Assembly: GCA_036971715.1 (NCBI GenBank)
Contig: JAVHJL010000002.1
Coordinates: forward strand, 1,520,501 to 1,584,500
Source of the DNA: Arthrobotrys musiformis
Lineage: Eukaryota > Ascomycota > Orbiliomycetes > Orbiliales > Orbiliaceae
DNA: 64,000 nt
Direction: 5' to 3'
Under the pieces are notes generated by a model that worked only from the letters and a program-made list of their open reading frames with translations, had not been told where the DNA came from and made no database searches. The position numbers and the translations under genes are program-made. Numbering within the stretch: the first letter of the stretch is position 1; the number at the start of each line of letters is the position of its first letter. Shown here one piece after another: positions 15,406 through 27,075 of the stretch.

Positions 15406-16221
15406 TCACCTAAACGTCCCCTGCGTAATCTCAACCTCATCCGCCGAATTCCCAAACCCCCCCCTCCTAAAATTCGCCTCCAACCCCGCAACCCCCCCCT
15501 CCGCACTCATCCCATTACAACTAACCTCATTATCCCCAATCGCCGTACAAATACTCCCCCCGAACCACCAATGATTAATCAACCCCGCATAATCCCCAAA
15601 CCCCAACGCCACATCAAAAAAATTAAAACTCCCCCCTTCACCACCACCTTTCCCCTCAAAATCCAACCTCAAAGTCCCCAAAAACGCAAAATTGAGTTTG
15701 TGCGGTTTACTAACAAACGTATTCTTCGCCGGTGGAACGAATTTCTTCCACCATTCCGCAACTTCCTCCGTCCCGTGCCGGCCGACTTTGAAAGTTATCC
15801 GATGTTTGTCGTCGAGCGGGAGGACGTTCCCGATCTTGTTGATGTTACTGGGATCCTGACCCTCCGAGATGCAGAATTGGGAGATGGTGAATTTACCGCC
15901 GGTGAGGGTTAAATTCGGGGTTTTGTTGATGATTTTGATCCGGTTGGATTGGTATTTGAACGCCCCGAAGCCGCCCCAGAATTTTTTTTCTTTTCCGGGG
16001 AAGGATGGGGTGGGGTGCGGGAGGGTGGGGTCGATTAATGCCGGTGGGTTGTCGTCGAGGGGGGGTTCTTCGGAGGGATCATCTTCGGAGGATGGAGATT
16101 CGTCTTCGTGGTTGGATGAGGAGGGGGAGTGTTTGGTTAATTGTGCTGTTGGTTCATGGCGGTACGATTGTAATGCGGCTGTCTCTTCGATCGCCTCGGT
16201 GAACGTCGTAGACATCTTCAA
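15406..16221 (-). CDS. Hypothetical single-exon protein
   Basis: An uninterrupted frame of 271 residues. The start could be either of two close methionines (MKMSTTF). The first 75 residues are Ser/Glu/Pro-rich and look disordered. The rest is a compact, glycine- and aromatic-rich region with many short hydrophobic strands (FWGGFGAFKYQSNRIKIINK, HKLNFAFLGTLRLDFEGKG, LINHWWFGGSICTAIGDNEV), which suggests a beta-sandwich-like domain. There is no signal peptide or membrane helix. I do not recognise the family. Reality is supported by length, protein-like composition and the same C-rich-to-G-rich gradient seen in the sure genes. Confidence 0.7.
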   Translation of the reverse strand: MKMSTTFTEAIEETAALQSYRHEPTAQLTKHSPSSSNHEDESPSSEDDPSEEPPLDDNPPALIDPTLPHPTPSFPGKEKKFWGGFGAFKYQSNRIKIINKTPNLTLTGGKFTISQFCISEGQDPSNINKIGNVLPLDDKHRITFKVGRHGTEEVAEWWKKFVPPAKNTFVSKPHKLNFAFLGTLRLDFEGKGGGEGGSFNFFDVALGFGDYAGLINHWWFGGSICTAIGDNEVSCNGMSAEGGVAGLEANFRRGGFGNSADEVEITQGTFR

Positions 16222-17893
16222 TATCTGCGGTTTGTGGAATATATAACCCCACCAGCACCTTTTTCTAATGCCTAAACTTCGTAAAATTCAACCTTCGAGA
16301 GTAAATAAATATAGATACCGCCGTATAGATCTATTCAAATACTCTCCGATGCCCCTCAATAAATAACAGGAAGGAATCCCTCATTAAATACCCAATCGCA
16401 CTCGGGAACCGGTTTCATCGGGTCATGCACACCAAAAGCCAACATTCAGCCTCCAACTCCGCGAAAATATGCACGCCAGACGCACGATTCCTCTGAGGTA
16501 TATAACCCACCAACATCCCTACCACTTCACAAAAAACGACAATTAGAACCCCCAGCTCGCAGTAGTTAGCTGAATAACCCCGCCTGCCAGAGAAAAAAAA
16601 GGGCATACTGCAAATAACCCACTTCCCGTCCCATCTATGTCGCAATTCCCCTCCCCTCTTGGCTGTATTTCCACGTTAATTCATTACATCAGCAGTGTGT
16701 AGAAAATAAAAATATTGACACCCCAGTCAACTCGCCTTCCCCTCCGCAATATAATATTCCTCCTTGGTATACATCTGTATATACAGAGCTACACACCGAT
16801 GTCTCCATACCCAGATACTTAAATAACTCCAACCTACCCCGCTCTCCAGCCGATACAAATTACCTTTTTTGTTAAAACTCCCATTGTATAAATCACATCC
16901 CATCCATCCTTGTAGCCACTACATTCACGAGACAAAAATTTCCCGCGCCTGGATCATTCGAGGCTAAAACTTCCCCCGCGATTCTTGTATCATGTATGAA
17001 TATGTTTCTACTTATCACGTCACACCGTTCTTCTCTCTTTCCTTCTCTTCCGGGTATTCAAGTATACACAAAATTTAAAAATCATATCCATACAAAAACC
17101 ACACCGTTTAGCTACGCAAAGGCAAAGATATTGCATATCGATAATCTCAGGTGGCATAAAAGACCAGTGTAACGATACAATCGTTTAATAAACCCCGTAA
17201 TGGACTATATACCCAACCCGGTCTGCTTTCGCGGGGTAAGACACATCTAATATTCAAATCGGCTTCCCAAAACGGGTACGAAAAAAATAAATTTAAATAT
17301 ATATATATATATATACATTCCGGGAAATAGCCCCCTCCTTCGGTATTCCAGTCAACATTCTTCCTAAAGAAGTAAAAAAAGAAGAAGAAGAAGAGAACGG
17401 GGAGAAAGGACCAATTCGGTAGCAAAAGTCCCACGTCCGAATATCGATATCAATCGCAGCAATTACACCTAAATACCTTGTCTCCTGCGCACTAAATACC
17501 AAAACCAAACCCAACCGGACCCACATCACATCATCACCGCTAACCTCAAAGCTCCGGCTCTGCCGCCAACATACCTCGGTAAGCCCCCAAGAGCCTTCTT
17601 CCAGACCACTCCAAGCCAGCCAAATGATACAAATTCGTGCATAGCACAGATCTTCAAGTAAACCTACCCCATCGATCTAACCGCCTCCGAACGCCGACTT
17701 CAATCCGGCCGAAATTTACGCCGGCGCGATGGAGCTTGTAGATAGATATATAAACCCCATCCCCAGTATAAATATACACCTTCAATTCAATTCAATATAA
17801 CCCAATCGAGTACCAATACACCAACAATACCCCCATCTCCATCTACTATAAAACCTCATTAAATTCTATATAAAATATAAAAATATAAACAAA
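16222..17893. other. Intergenic region, A/T-rich
   Basis: This is the shared upstream region of two divergent genes. It contains a TA microsatellite near 17297-17314 and a copy of the dispersed motif at 16945-16965. Just before the next start is a TATA-rich stretch (17860-17890). No gene is supported. Confidence 0.5.
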
Positions 17894-18588
17894 ATGGTAA
17901 CAACAGAAATCTGCGTCTTCACGCTAAACGAAGCCGTAACAAAAGACCTCCTCCTCCTCCCAACGGGAATCCACAAATCCTCGCTGTCCACCGTCCTCTC
18001 CCAACCCGGCTGCCAATCCATCTACTGGGGCCTCGGCATCGAAGATCCCAAAAAACTATTCTGGTTCATCGGTACCCCCCCCAAATTCCCCCCCTCAAAA
18101 CCAAAAAAAAAAAAATATACTAATAGTAGATAGAATGGGACTCCCTCTCCTCGCACACCCGCTTCCAATCCCTCCCCTCCTACCCCTCCTTCGTCGCCTC
18201 CGCCGCAACCCTAACAGATCCAACAGCCCCAACCCCCATCTCAGTCCTCCACTACAACCTCACCCCACTATCCACCCTCTTCCCAAAATCCTCACCTAAA
18301 CCATACCTAGAATACCTCAATATAACAACCTCCTCCCCCCCCTCTCTATCCACAACCCTATCCTCCCTCGCCGAATCCCTAAAAACCTACGGCGTAACCT
18401 CAACCTTCGCCCTCTCGATCGATGAAGGAAAAGGCGATAACGCCGTATCCCTAGTCGGCTGGCGCGATCTACCCCACCACCACGCATTCTGGAAAACCGA
18501 CGCCTTTAAATCCACAGCCCCCCAGATGCAAGCACTAGCCACCGCCCCTCTCTTCTTCGTCCACGTCGACCTTTTAGAATGGGAATAG
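17894..18588 (+). CDS. Dimeric alpha/beta-barrel (ABM-like) domain protein
   Basis: Two exons (17894-18071 and 18134-18588) give 210 residues. The joint restores FWFIEWDSLSSHTRFQSLPS across the intron. The N-terminal half has the pattern of ferredoxin-like, antibiotic-biosynthesis-monooxygenase-type barrels: a beta strand (EICVFTLNE), a helix, IYWGLGIEDPKKLFWFIEWDSL, and a helix. The second half repeats the theme (ISVLHYNLTP, TSTFALSIDEGKGDNAVSLV, LFFVHVDLLEWE), so this may be a tandem two-domain form common in fungi. Its substrate is unknown. The sense strand of exon 2 is remarkably G-poor and C-rich. There is no targeting signal. Confidence 0.82.
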
Positions 18589-18944
18589 ATCATGTAAATA
18601 AGAAGATATAAATCGTAAATGGAATTAAATATATTACTAAACAAATTTCAAAAAATAATATATAATAAAAACGCCAATCTCAGCTAGCTTCCCCCTCAAA
18701 ATACCACCAGTCATCATTCATTTCAATAGAAGTAAAAAGAGTAACCGCCAAACACCCTCGAGGGCCAAAAGAATTCTATCTATACCTGATTTCCGCATGC
18801 TAAAAGCAACATCAAATTCAAAGAAAAAGGACATTCAATTGTTAACATCCGCTTTTCCCCAGCAGCCCTAATGCATTGTAATTAATCCACCACTAAGGAT
18901 AAAAAAGGATAAAGGGAAAGTCAAACCCCAAACCGGTGCTCTTC

Positions 18945-21436
18945 CTAAAAGAACCGGCTGGCTTCGACGATATCCGGATCGTTCGCCGCGAAATCCCATC
19001 CCACGATCCTCATATCCTGGCTGCAGCACCACACGAACCGCGCGTCGAACTGTAGTTTGAACACCTTGTTCTGGTTCTGCGCCGCCGGTGCCGTCAGCGG
19101 GTGGTTCTGCGGGTTCCACGGTTGGGGTAGGAGTTGGTGAACGTTCGGCGGAGGGATCGGTGCGATGTTGAACTGCGGTGGCAGGGGGTGTACTGGCGCG
19201 GCGGCGGCGGCAGCAGCAACTGGAGGAGGGGGAGCAACATGCTGAGCCCCAACGTTGGCAAACGCATTCTGAGCCGCATTCAAGGCGGGATTGTCGTGAT
19301 TTTGGGGAGGTGGTGGTGCAACGGGCACATTCTGCGGGGCGACCATAGGCTGAGGCTGAGGCTGAGGCATAGCCGCGGCGGCGGCAGCCAATGCGTGGGA
19401 GTGGGCGTGCGCGTGGGACCTGACGGGCGGCACCTCGTTAACGTGCCTCAAGATACCCGTGGTCCTCCACCGCACGCCGTCCCTCAGCGAGCCGAAAATG
19501 CCGGGGTTCTCGCCGTCGTCGAGATCGCCGTTCTCGTCCTCCCTCCTCCAGATCCGAATCGTCTCGTCGTACCCACCGCTCACGATCCTGGCGTTTCTGG
19601 GCCCGCCGGCCTGAACGGTCCTCACCAACCCGGAGTGGCCTTCCAAGCGGGCGATCTCGGCGCCGGAAACCTTGTCCCAGACGCGGATGGTTTTGTCCGA
19701 GGAGCCGGAGACGATTTTGACACCGTCGTATTGGATGCAGGCGATGCCCTTGTTGTGCCCGACGTATGTCTTCTCGCAGTTGCCTGACTTCAATCCCCAC
19801 AGTTTGATCATTCTGTCCCCGGAGGCCGACACGACCTCCTCTTCGTTCAATTGGATCGCGTTGACGGCAGCGTTGTGGCCGACGAGGGTGTGCAGTAGAG
19901 TGAGAGAAGGGAGGTCTTTGGTGGGGCGCGAGTGGCCGGCGAGCTGGATGTAGTGCGGGAGTTGGGAGGGCTCGATGAGGCGGTTGTTGCCCAGCTGGAT
20001 CTGGCGGACGGCGGAGTCGAAGCCCGGGGCGCCGTACTGGAGCTCGTTCCGGGACCAGACCTTGACGTATTTATCCTTGGAGCACGTGACGACGTACTTT
20101 TTGTTGAATCTGAGGTTGAGGACAGACTCGGAGTGGGCCTTGGTGATGGTTTTGAGGCGCTCGCCGGTGGAGAACCTCCAGACGATGACGTTGGTGTCGG
20201 AGGAGCCGCTGAAGATGACGTCCTCCTGCGGGGAGTCGTCGAATTGGAGGCAGAGGACGGAGCCCTCGTGGCCGGTCAAGGATTTGACGAGGCGTCGCGT
20301 GTGGATGTTCCAGATTTTGATGGAGCGGTCGCGTGAGCCTGAGAGGAGGTATTTGGTGGAGTGCTGGATGGTGTAGATGCACTCGCTGTGGCCTTCGTGG
20401 GCGTAGGCCGGGTCGGGCATCTGGAAGGAGACATATCTGTTGGTCCGCCAGTTTTCCTCTAGTTTCTTACGATTCCTGAAGACGAAGGCCCAGTTGAGGC
20501 GGGGGTGGGTGAGGCCGTATGTAGTGATGGAGGTGATGTTTGCCGGGTCGGAGGTACAGGGCGAGGAAGGCAGGGGGGGAGCTGAGGGGAAGGGAGCAGG
20601 GTAGAGGTCCTCCTCGTCCGGGGTGTGGGTCTGGAAGGAGGTCGGGGGCGTCGGCTGTTGGTTTGTTGTTGTTGTTGTTGTTGCGGAAAGAGGCGAGCGA
20701 GCGTCTCCCTGGGTGGCCGTGGTAGACAGATTTTCGTCAGAATTCAAGCCGTATCTTTGACGGACGAAGTGCTCGGCGTCGTGCTGGAGCTTGCGCTTGC
20801 CCTCGCCTCTCATCTCGCGTTCGAATTGGAAGGAGGCCTCGTCGTTGAGGGACCAGCCTTCGGCGCGGTAGAGGCCCTTCCAGAGGCGCGGCTCCATGGC
20901 GAACTTGCGCCATGTCTTGGATGCGAGGGAGGCATTCAGGAGGGATCTAGGAGGGAGGTAGGATAGGATCTGGAGGGAGAGCTCGGAGGGGAGGAGGGCG
21001 ACAAAGTCGAGGTGGAGGACGGGGATGAGGCGCTCCACGATGGAGGCGATGGCCGACGTGGGCAGCGAGCGGACCAGCTTGTATGCGACCTCTTTGCTTC
21101 TCAATTAGCACACACATATCTTTATAAAAAAAACAATAGGATGGGGAGAGAGAGGGTACCGGTGCGGACGTCGTCGGCGAGCTCCAACATCCAGTCGGGG
21201 ATCTTGATGTTTTTTGAAGAAGGGTCGTCGAGGCCCTCGCCGTAGCCTTCGTCGAGCTTGAAGGAGTGGGTCTTCCGCAGCAGGGGCGACAGAACCGCGT
21301 GTGAGGCAGACGATGAAGAAGAAGAAGAAGGCCCTGATGAAGAGGAGGAGGGAGACGACTGATGGAGGTGGTGGAGGTGATGGAGGTGGTGATGGTTGTT
21401 GATTGTAGGAGTAGACGAGGAAGAAGAAGATGACAT
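18945..21436 (-). CDS. F-box/WD40-repeat protein (SCF ubiquitin-ligase substrate receptor)
   Basis: It probably recruits phosphorylated substrates to an SCF E3 ligase. Two exons (21436-21160, 21091-18945) give 807 residues. The N-terminal 90 residues are Ser- and His-rich. The F-box lies at about 125-172 (LLPSELSLQILSYLPPRSLL to WKGLYRAEGW). WD40 blades run from about 326 to 611 with typical GSRDRSIKIW, GSSDTNVIVW, CSKDKYVKVW, ASGDRMIKLW, GSSDKTIRVW and GYDETIRIW endings. An Ala/Pro/Gln-rich linker follows, and a last blade is near the C-terminus (FVWCCSQDMRIVGWDF). Architecture fits the Cdc4/beta-TrCP/MET30 group, but the orthologue is not certain. The exon-2 acceptor was chosen to keep the frame (joint DDVRT-EVAYKL). 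Confidence 0.93.
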
Positions 21437-21454
21437 GACCGAAACAAGAAACAA

Positions 21455-21480
21455 GAAAAAAAAAAAAAAAAAAAAAAAAA
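21455..21480. repeat. Poly-A homopolymer upstream of the F-box/WD40 gene
   Basis: A run of about 25 adenines lies some 20 bp upstream of the leftward start codon (poly-T on the transcript strand). A second low-complexity ATTTT-rich block is at about 21765-21815. Both are in the non-coding spacer before the RraA-like gene. Confidence 0.9.
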
Positions 21481-22221
21481 GAACAGGCAACAATCAAAAG
21501 GATAATACGAGACAATACCAACCTACTTATATACCGTGTATAAGTAAGTAGATAGAAGGGTGTAAAGAGGAAAGGGGGAATAGATGTTATGTAAGTGTGG
21601 ATCTGGGAATAAGTAATGTAGTTAATGTGGAGATGGATGCAGTGAGAAAAAAGCAGGACGGTCCAAGCAAGCCAAAAGGTCCGTGTGTCAGTCAATAACA
21701 CAACTAGCTCCAAACACGAACCTTCTTTATTTACCACGGGGAGCAACTGTTTATATAATTCTATATTTTTATTATTTTATTATTTTATTTTATTTTATTT
21801 TTTATTTTATTTACTCTCCATTTACAATAATAATAAGAGACAGAAGTGAACGAGACAAATCACTGTGACTGTACTCTGTGCTGGTCAATTGCGTGCATAA
21901 ACACACCCACATACACATACATATACATACAGAATATATGCAGCCGGCGTCACTTGTAAGTTTCATAGGATATACTATACACTAGTGGATACGACTAGCA
22001 AAGCATCCCAGGTGGAATTCATGGAAGAAGGCTACCCGGCTCTAAACGAGCGGCTCTTCTGTTCTACCGTGGGTCCTTCACATGTGCCCGGGCAAACGGC
22101 TGTACTTACATTATACCACAACAACCCGCTTTCGTCCCGATGTCTCCAATTCACCCCATTCCCCCCATATCATACCTTATAAATTATATAAAATATAAAT
22201 AAAATAAATAAAATAAATAAA

Positions 22222-23064
22222 ATGGCAGACAGGTTCGAGCTATTAAGAGGCTACACCGCCTGCGATGTCGGTATCCATCTATAATCCACATATAATTAAT
22301 ATCAGTGCTGATTGTGGTGAAAGATCTCGGACGCCCTGCTCAAGCTCAAGGTCCCCGGCGCCGGCTTCCTCGCCGATATCTGTACACCCCCATTATATTA
22401 TATTATATATCTACACAATTGACGCTAATAGATGGGTATACAGCACTAAAGACCCCGTATAAGGATGAGAAGATAATAATAGCCCCCGCCCACACCGTCC
22501 TCTTCGCCCCAAAGTCCTCCCCCACCCCCCCTCTCCCCGCCCACTTCGCCGACCTCACCCCCCCGCACACAATCACAATCCTCTCCCAGCCTCCCAACCA
22601 GCGGAATGCTGTGTTGGGCGGCCTGGTCGCCGCCCGCATCCAGAAGCTTGGTTCTCTCGCTATCATCGTCGACGGCAGGATCAGAGATATCTCCGAGTTG
22701 AGAAATCTGGGTGTGGACGTCTGGGCCAAGGGGACCAGTACCGTCGGTGCCGGCGGGGAGTCGAAGTGTGTGTCCGTCGGGGAGGCAATCGAGGTTGAGG
22801 GCGTCACCATCCACCCTGTGAGTACTCTTTCCTTCATGTATATACATATATATATATTATATATATTTATATTGATTGATAATAAAGGGGGATATAATCT
22901 TCGCCGACCCCGTCAACGGTGTCGTCGCCATCCCGCAGGACAAGCTCGATGCCGTCCTGGAGTTACTCCCCAAGATCACTGCCGCCGACGACAAGGTCCG
23001 CGTCGACGTCCTGAATGGCTCCGGTCTCCAGGACGCCTTCAAGAAGCACCGCAGCAGCTTATAA
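22222..23064 (+). CDS. RraA-like / HMG-CHA aldolase family protein
   Basis: Members act as 4-hydroxy-4-methyl-2-oxoglutarate or oxaloacetate aldolase/decarboxylases, or as RNase E regulators in bacteria; fungal ones resemble yeast YER010C. Four exons (22222-22266, 22324-22381, 22432-22817, 22888-23064) give 221 residues. The opening (YTACDISDALLKLKVPGAGF) is typical once exon 1 is joined after CD. Core motifs are the glycine-rich LGGLVAARIQKLGSLAIIVD followed by GRIRD (about residues 96-120), which carries the substrate- and metal-binding Arg and Asp, then GDIIFADPVNGVVAIPQ. The first donor reads GTCGGT, an unusual form; the normal-looking GTATCC four bases later would break the frame. The gene is convergent with NTR1, with 105 bp between the stops. 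Confidence 0.92.
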
Positions 23065-23169
23065 TCAAGTATATGTATATAGGTAGATATATTATTGGGT
23101 AAATAGCATATTGGAAGATGGGTATCAAATTCGTCTGTATATGTTGTACACTCTATTATAATTGTATGA

Positions 23170-25958
23170 TTATTTGTGAGCCTGCTCCACCCGCGCCACC
23201 ACCTTGTCCAGCCCCACCGGCTCGAACACCTCCCTCCGCTTCCGGTCCTGCGCCCACACCACATCCTGATGGAAATAACACAGCACCCCGCCACTCCCGC
23301 TCGGACTGTCCGTGATCCTGAACAGCGGATGCCCCGTCCCCTCGTGCGCCTTCCTCAGCGGCATCAGCAGCAGCCCTTGCTCCCCGCACCACTCCTCCAT
23401 GTACTCCCTGAACGTCGTCTCCGTCTGCACTCCCTTCCCTCCGCTCTTCCCCTTCTTATCTGATTTATGAGAAGAAGGAGGGGGAGAGGCCTTAATGGGC
23501 CTGGCAGCCCCGCTCTCAGGTGGCACAACACTAACCCCCTCAACCCCCTCCAAAACATCAACAGCCTGCCCCATCATCTCAACCGCCTTCCTAAACTCCC
23601 TCCTAACCCCCACATACCCCCTCACCTCCTCCGGAAACTGTCCCTGCCACCACTCGTACCACTGCCCCACCTCCTCCAAATCCACCCCGTCGCTCGTCAG
23701 CCACGTATACAACGTCCCCATCCACTTTGGAAAAAACTCCGCCTCCAGTAATTGAGAAAATGTGGATTGTCGGAAGAACGTGTGCCATGCCATCACCGCT
23801 TCGAAGTATTTGAGCGAGGAATCTTGGTCCGCCGGGTTTACCTCGAATTTCCGGCGGAGGGTGTCGGCTAATCGTGGGAGGAGGTGGGAGATCAACATCT
23901 TCTCCAGCTCGCCCGGGCCGAAGACTTCGCGCCAGGCTTCCAGGCCATCTATCACCCCCTTCTGTAGATCCCATTTATCCAACACGCCCTTGAATTTCCG
24001 TTTCACCTCGCGGATTAAATCGTCCATGTGGGATGATAAATGCGGTAACCAGGGGAAAACCCATACGTGCGGTGGGGGCACTTTTCGCTTCGATGAAGAC
24101 CGGGGGTTCCATTCCGTCACCGCTGTTTTTAGCTTCGGCAGTACCAGCTGGTTTAGTATGTTATCGATAACGAAGGGGGGCAATACCCCCGCCCAGGTTT
24201 CAAGGATCGTTAGGATCGGAGTTGGGTCGTGGATATTCCAGTGGTTGTTTATCGTGCTTCGGATTCTGGGCAGCCAGATTGTATAGATCATGCTTTCGTA
24301 GAAGGTTGATTTCTTTGAGGATTTTTCGGCGTAGCCGGTTTGCAGGAGGGAGGTCGAGAGGTCTTCCATCGTGCGGATTGTGAAGATTGTGCGCAGCTTG
24401 CGGAGGGGTTCGAGGAGGTAGACTGGGTCGGTTAGGGGGTCCCAGGTGCTCAGTGCCGATTTGAACTATATATCTGTTAGTATATATATATATATTGTGT
24501 ATATATTATGAGAGAACTTACGAGGGGGTGGAACGAGGCGATGGCGACTTCGGAGAGGTCGTACACTGCCACCTCGTCTTTGTACCTAAACTGCATATCC
24601 TCGAGCTCGGCCGCCAACGCCGTGATTTTGTCTTCGTACCCGTTCCTGCCATCAGTGACCACATCGACGGACAGCTTCTCCACGGCCTCCACGATCCCCT
24701 GCAGCGCTTTTACGGTCTCCATCTGCTCGTCCACGTCCTCCGTCATCTGCTTCTCCTCCACCGCCAAAAACTTCTTCCGCTCCTGCAATCGCTTCCACTC
24801 CCTCGAGAAGTCTTCGAGCTCCTTCCTCGCGAGTTTTGCGATTTTGGCATTTTCGGTTTCCGCGGGGTCTGGAGTTGCGACGCCGCTGTTGCCGCCGGTT
24901 AGGTCGATTAGGTTTTTTAACGCGGATGGGACTTCGACGCCGTCTAATTCTCGTGCCATCTCGTCCGCAGTCTTGAACTGTGGCTTCCGTCGGGCGGGTG
25001 TACTAGCCCCACTACCCGCCGCACTCCCAGCAAGCTTCTTCTTCTTCTTCTTCTTCCTCTCCTTCTCGCTATCACTATCGCTCGGAACCTCCCCCCTTAG
25101 AATCTTTGCTCTCTTTTCCTCTTTTTTAGCCTGCTCCGTCTTCTCCTTCACGGCGCCCAATCCTATACGCGTAGGACGGAGCTGGGTATCCACGGGCGCC
25201 AGCCGTCCATCGCCGGTTTTCCCGAGACCCTGGCCGGGTTTGTAGCCCATTTTCGCCATCATCCTCGCGGCGAAGGAGTTTTGGTTTACCTGCGGCACAT
25301 CGCCCTTCTTGGCGGGACCGCGGACGTCGGTGAACGATGGCATCGATTTTGGTTTTTCCTTCTCCTTTTGTTGGGGAGGCGGGGAGGGGGATGATTGGTA
25401 TTTTGGCGCGAGGAGGGATTCCTTTTGGATTGTGGAGATGAAGCCGGTGCCGAGGGGGTTTGATAGGCTGATTCTTTCCTCTTCTTCTTCTTCTTCTGGT
25501 GAGGGGGTTGTGGGTTTCGTGAAGGCGGTTAGGCCGGGTCTGAATAGCGGTTTCGACCGTCGTTCTGTATCGTCTGTGGAATGGAATCCCAGGCCGCGAT
25601 GACCGAGTGATGGCGTCGAGGTGCCGGAGGTGTTATACTGCCCTAACCCCCCCAATACCGGCCTTCCCTCTTCTTCCTCCTCGTCCTCATCATCCTCTTC
25701 GTCTTCATCATCATTCTCCCCGGTTTTTACAAACGTCATACCACCGTGCCGTAGTCCACCAACCTTCTTCCCGCGCTTACTCCCCAAAAAGTCTTCTTCA
25801 TCTTCAGACGACGAGCCAAAAACACCGAGGGCGGCGGAATCGCGCGTTTGTTTCCTCTTCTGCCGTTTTCGACGGTGCTGGGTTGTGAGGTCGTCTTCTT
25901 CCTCTTCGGAGGAGGAGGAGGTGTCGGATGCGTAGGCTGTGGGGGTTGAGCGCTTCAT
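23170..25958 (-). CDS. NTR1: Spliceosome disassembly factor Ntr1/TFIP11 (G-patch protein)
   Basis: It activates the Prp43 helicase to release intron-lariat spliceosomes in the nucleus. Two exons (25958-24522, 24465-23170) give 910 residues; the intron has a GTAAGT donor and a CTAAC branch site. An acidic N-terminal TIP region comes first. The G-patch at about residues 220-265 contains MMAKMGYKPGQGLGKTGDG. A basic linker with a KKKKKK run follows, then the GCFC-type helical domain: LIPL-like WDPLTDPVYLLEPLRKL, WLPRIRSTINNHWNIHDPTP, VIDNILNQLVLPKLKTAVTE and the C-terminal EVFEPVGLDKVVARVEQA. Length, domain order and the terminal segment are all typical of TFIP11 and Ntr1. Confidence 0.95.
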
Positions 25959-26203
25959 TGTTGATGGCGAGGTGATGTGGATGAGTGGTGAGTAAGGTTG
26001 AGTTTGGCGATTGCCAAGAGGAGCTTATGGAGCCGCATAGCTTATTTAGCTAAGAACGTTTTACACGACTATAAAAGTGATATCTTGAAGACTAATTAAT
26101 CCCATGAATAATACAATGCCAACCACAATCTTTCCCAAACCCTCAATCCACCCAGAACTATACAGGTAGATATCTAAAAACCCCCGGGCCCCGTAATAAG
26201 TGA

Positions 26204-27075
26204 TCAAAAACCCCCCCGGAACTGGTCCAAAATCTGCGTACTCAACGGCCTCCCCTCCTCCCCGCCTTCCCCCTCCGCCCCCCTCGCCATCCTCCTCAAC
26301 TCCCCATACCCCCCCTCCCCCCTCTTCTCAAACATCCAAATCGGCCACCTCCACCTCCCCCACGGCAAAACCTCCCTCCTCCACGCATACCCCACCACCC
26401 ATCCAATCCCCGCCCCCAACAAACTCCCCGGAAACTGACTCAACGCCAATTGCGCCGCAATAATGTACAAATAAACTTTATCCGTCAATGTAACCGCCGG
26501 TTCTTGCTCCTCCCTTGCCACCTGTAGCGCTGGTGTGGCCTCATGCGGCGGTGGGGAGGGTGATATGGGGAGTAATAGGCGGAATTTATATGTTGATGGA
26601 ATACTCGCGTGGAACTGCGATAGTATCGCAAAGATTACTGGTGTAGGACCGGGGGGGAGGTAATTCATCCGCCACAGCGTCAGCGGTCTTAGAATCGCCA
26701 ACACCAGCGGCGTTAACAACGACGTGAAGATTAAATTATACGTCACAAAACTCTACCCATCATTAGCCCCTCTACTAGTAAAAAGTCAAAAAGAAAAGGA
26801 AGGGGGCATACAGCAAACTTCCTACTCCCCCACAACCTCTCCACAACCCGCAGACTATACACCGCCAAAGTCCCAAATAACACCTCCCCGGTATTCACGT
26901 ACGAAAACTGCCAGATGAGTATCCGCCAGTATTGGTGCCATCGCCAGAGGTGAGGGGTGATCTGGATGTGGAAGAGGTATTTGTAGTCGCTGATGGAGAT
27001 TGTCACGGCGGCGATGACGAGGTAGTAGACTAGGAAGTGGGTTATGGGGGTGTGCGTGAAGCCGGGGACTTGCAT
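26204..27075 (-). CDS. DSC2: Dsc2-like rhomboid pseudoprotease of the Dsc E3 ligase complex
   Basis: Dsc2 is a polytopic Golgi/ER subunit of the complex that prepares SREBP for cleavage and handles orphan membrane proteins. Two exons (27075-26812, 26752-26204) give 270 residues; the joint reads WGSRKFASFVTYNLIFTSLL. Visible traits are a short N-terminus, a first helix (HFLVYYLVIAAVTISI), HLWRWHQYWRILIWQFSYVN, the VVERLWGSRK loop, several further helices, ALSQFPGSLL, and a C-terminal RPLSTQILDQFRGG. Rhomboid catalytic Ser and His are not evident, as expected for the pseudoprotease. Fission yeast Dsc2 is longer and carries a C-terminal UBA domain; none is visible here. Derlin is the alternative, but the loop motifs favour Dsc2. 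Confidence 0.85.
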
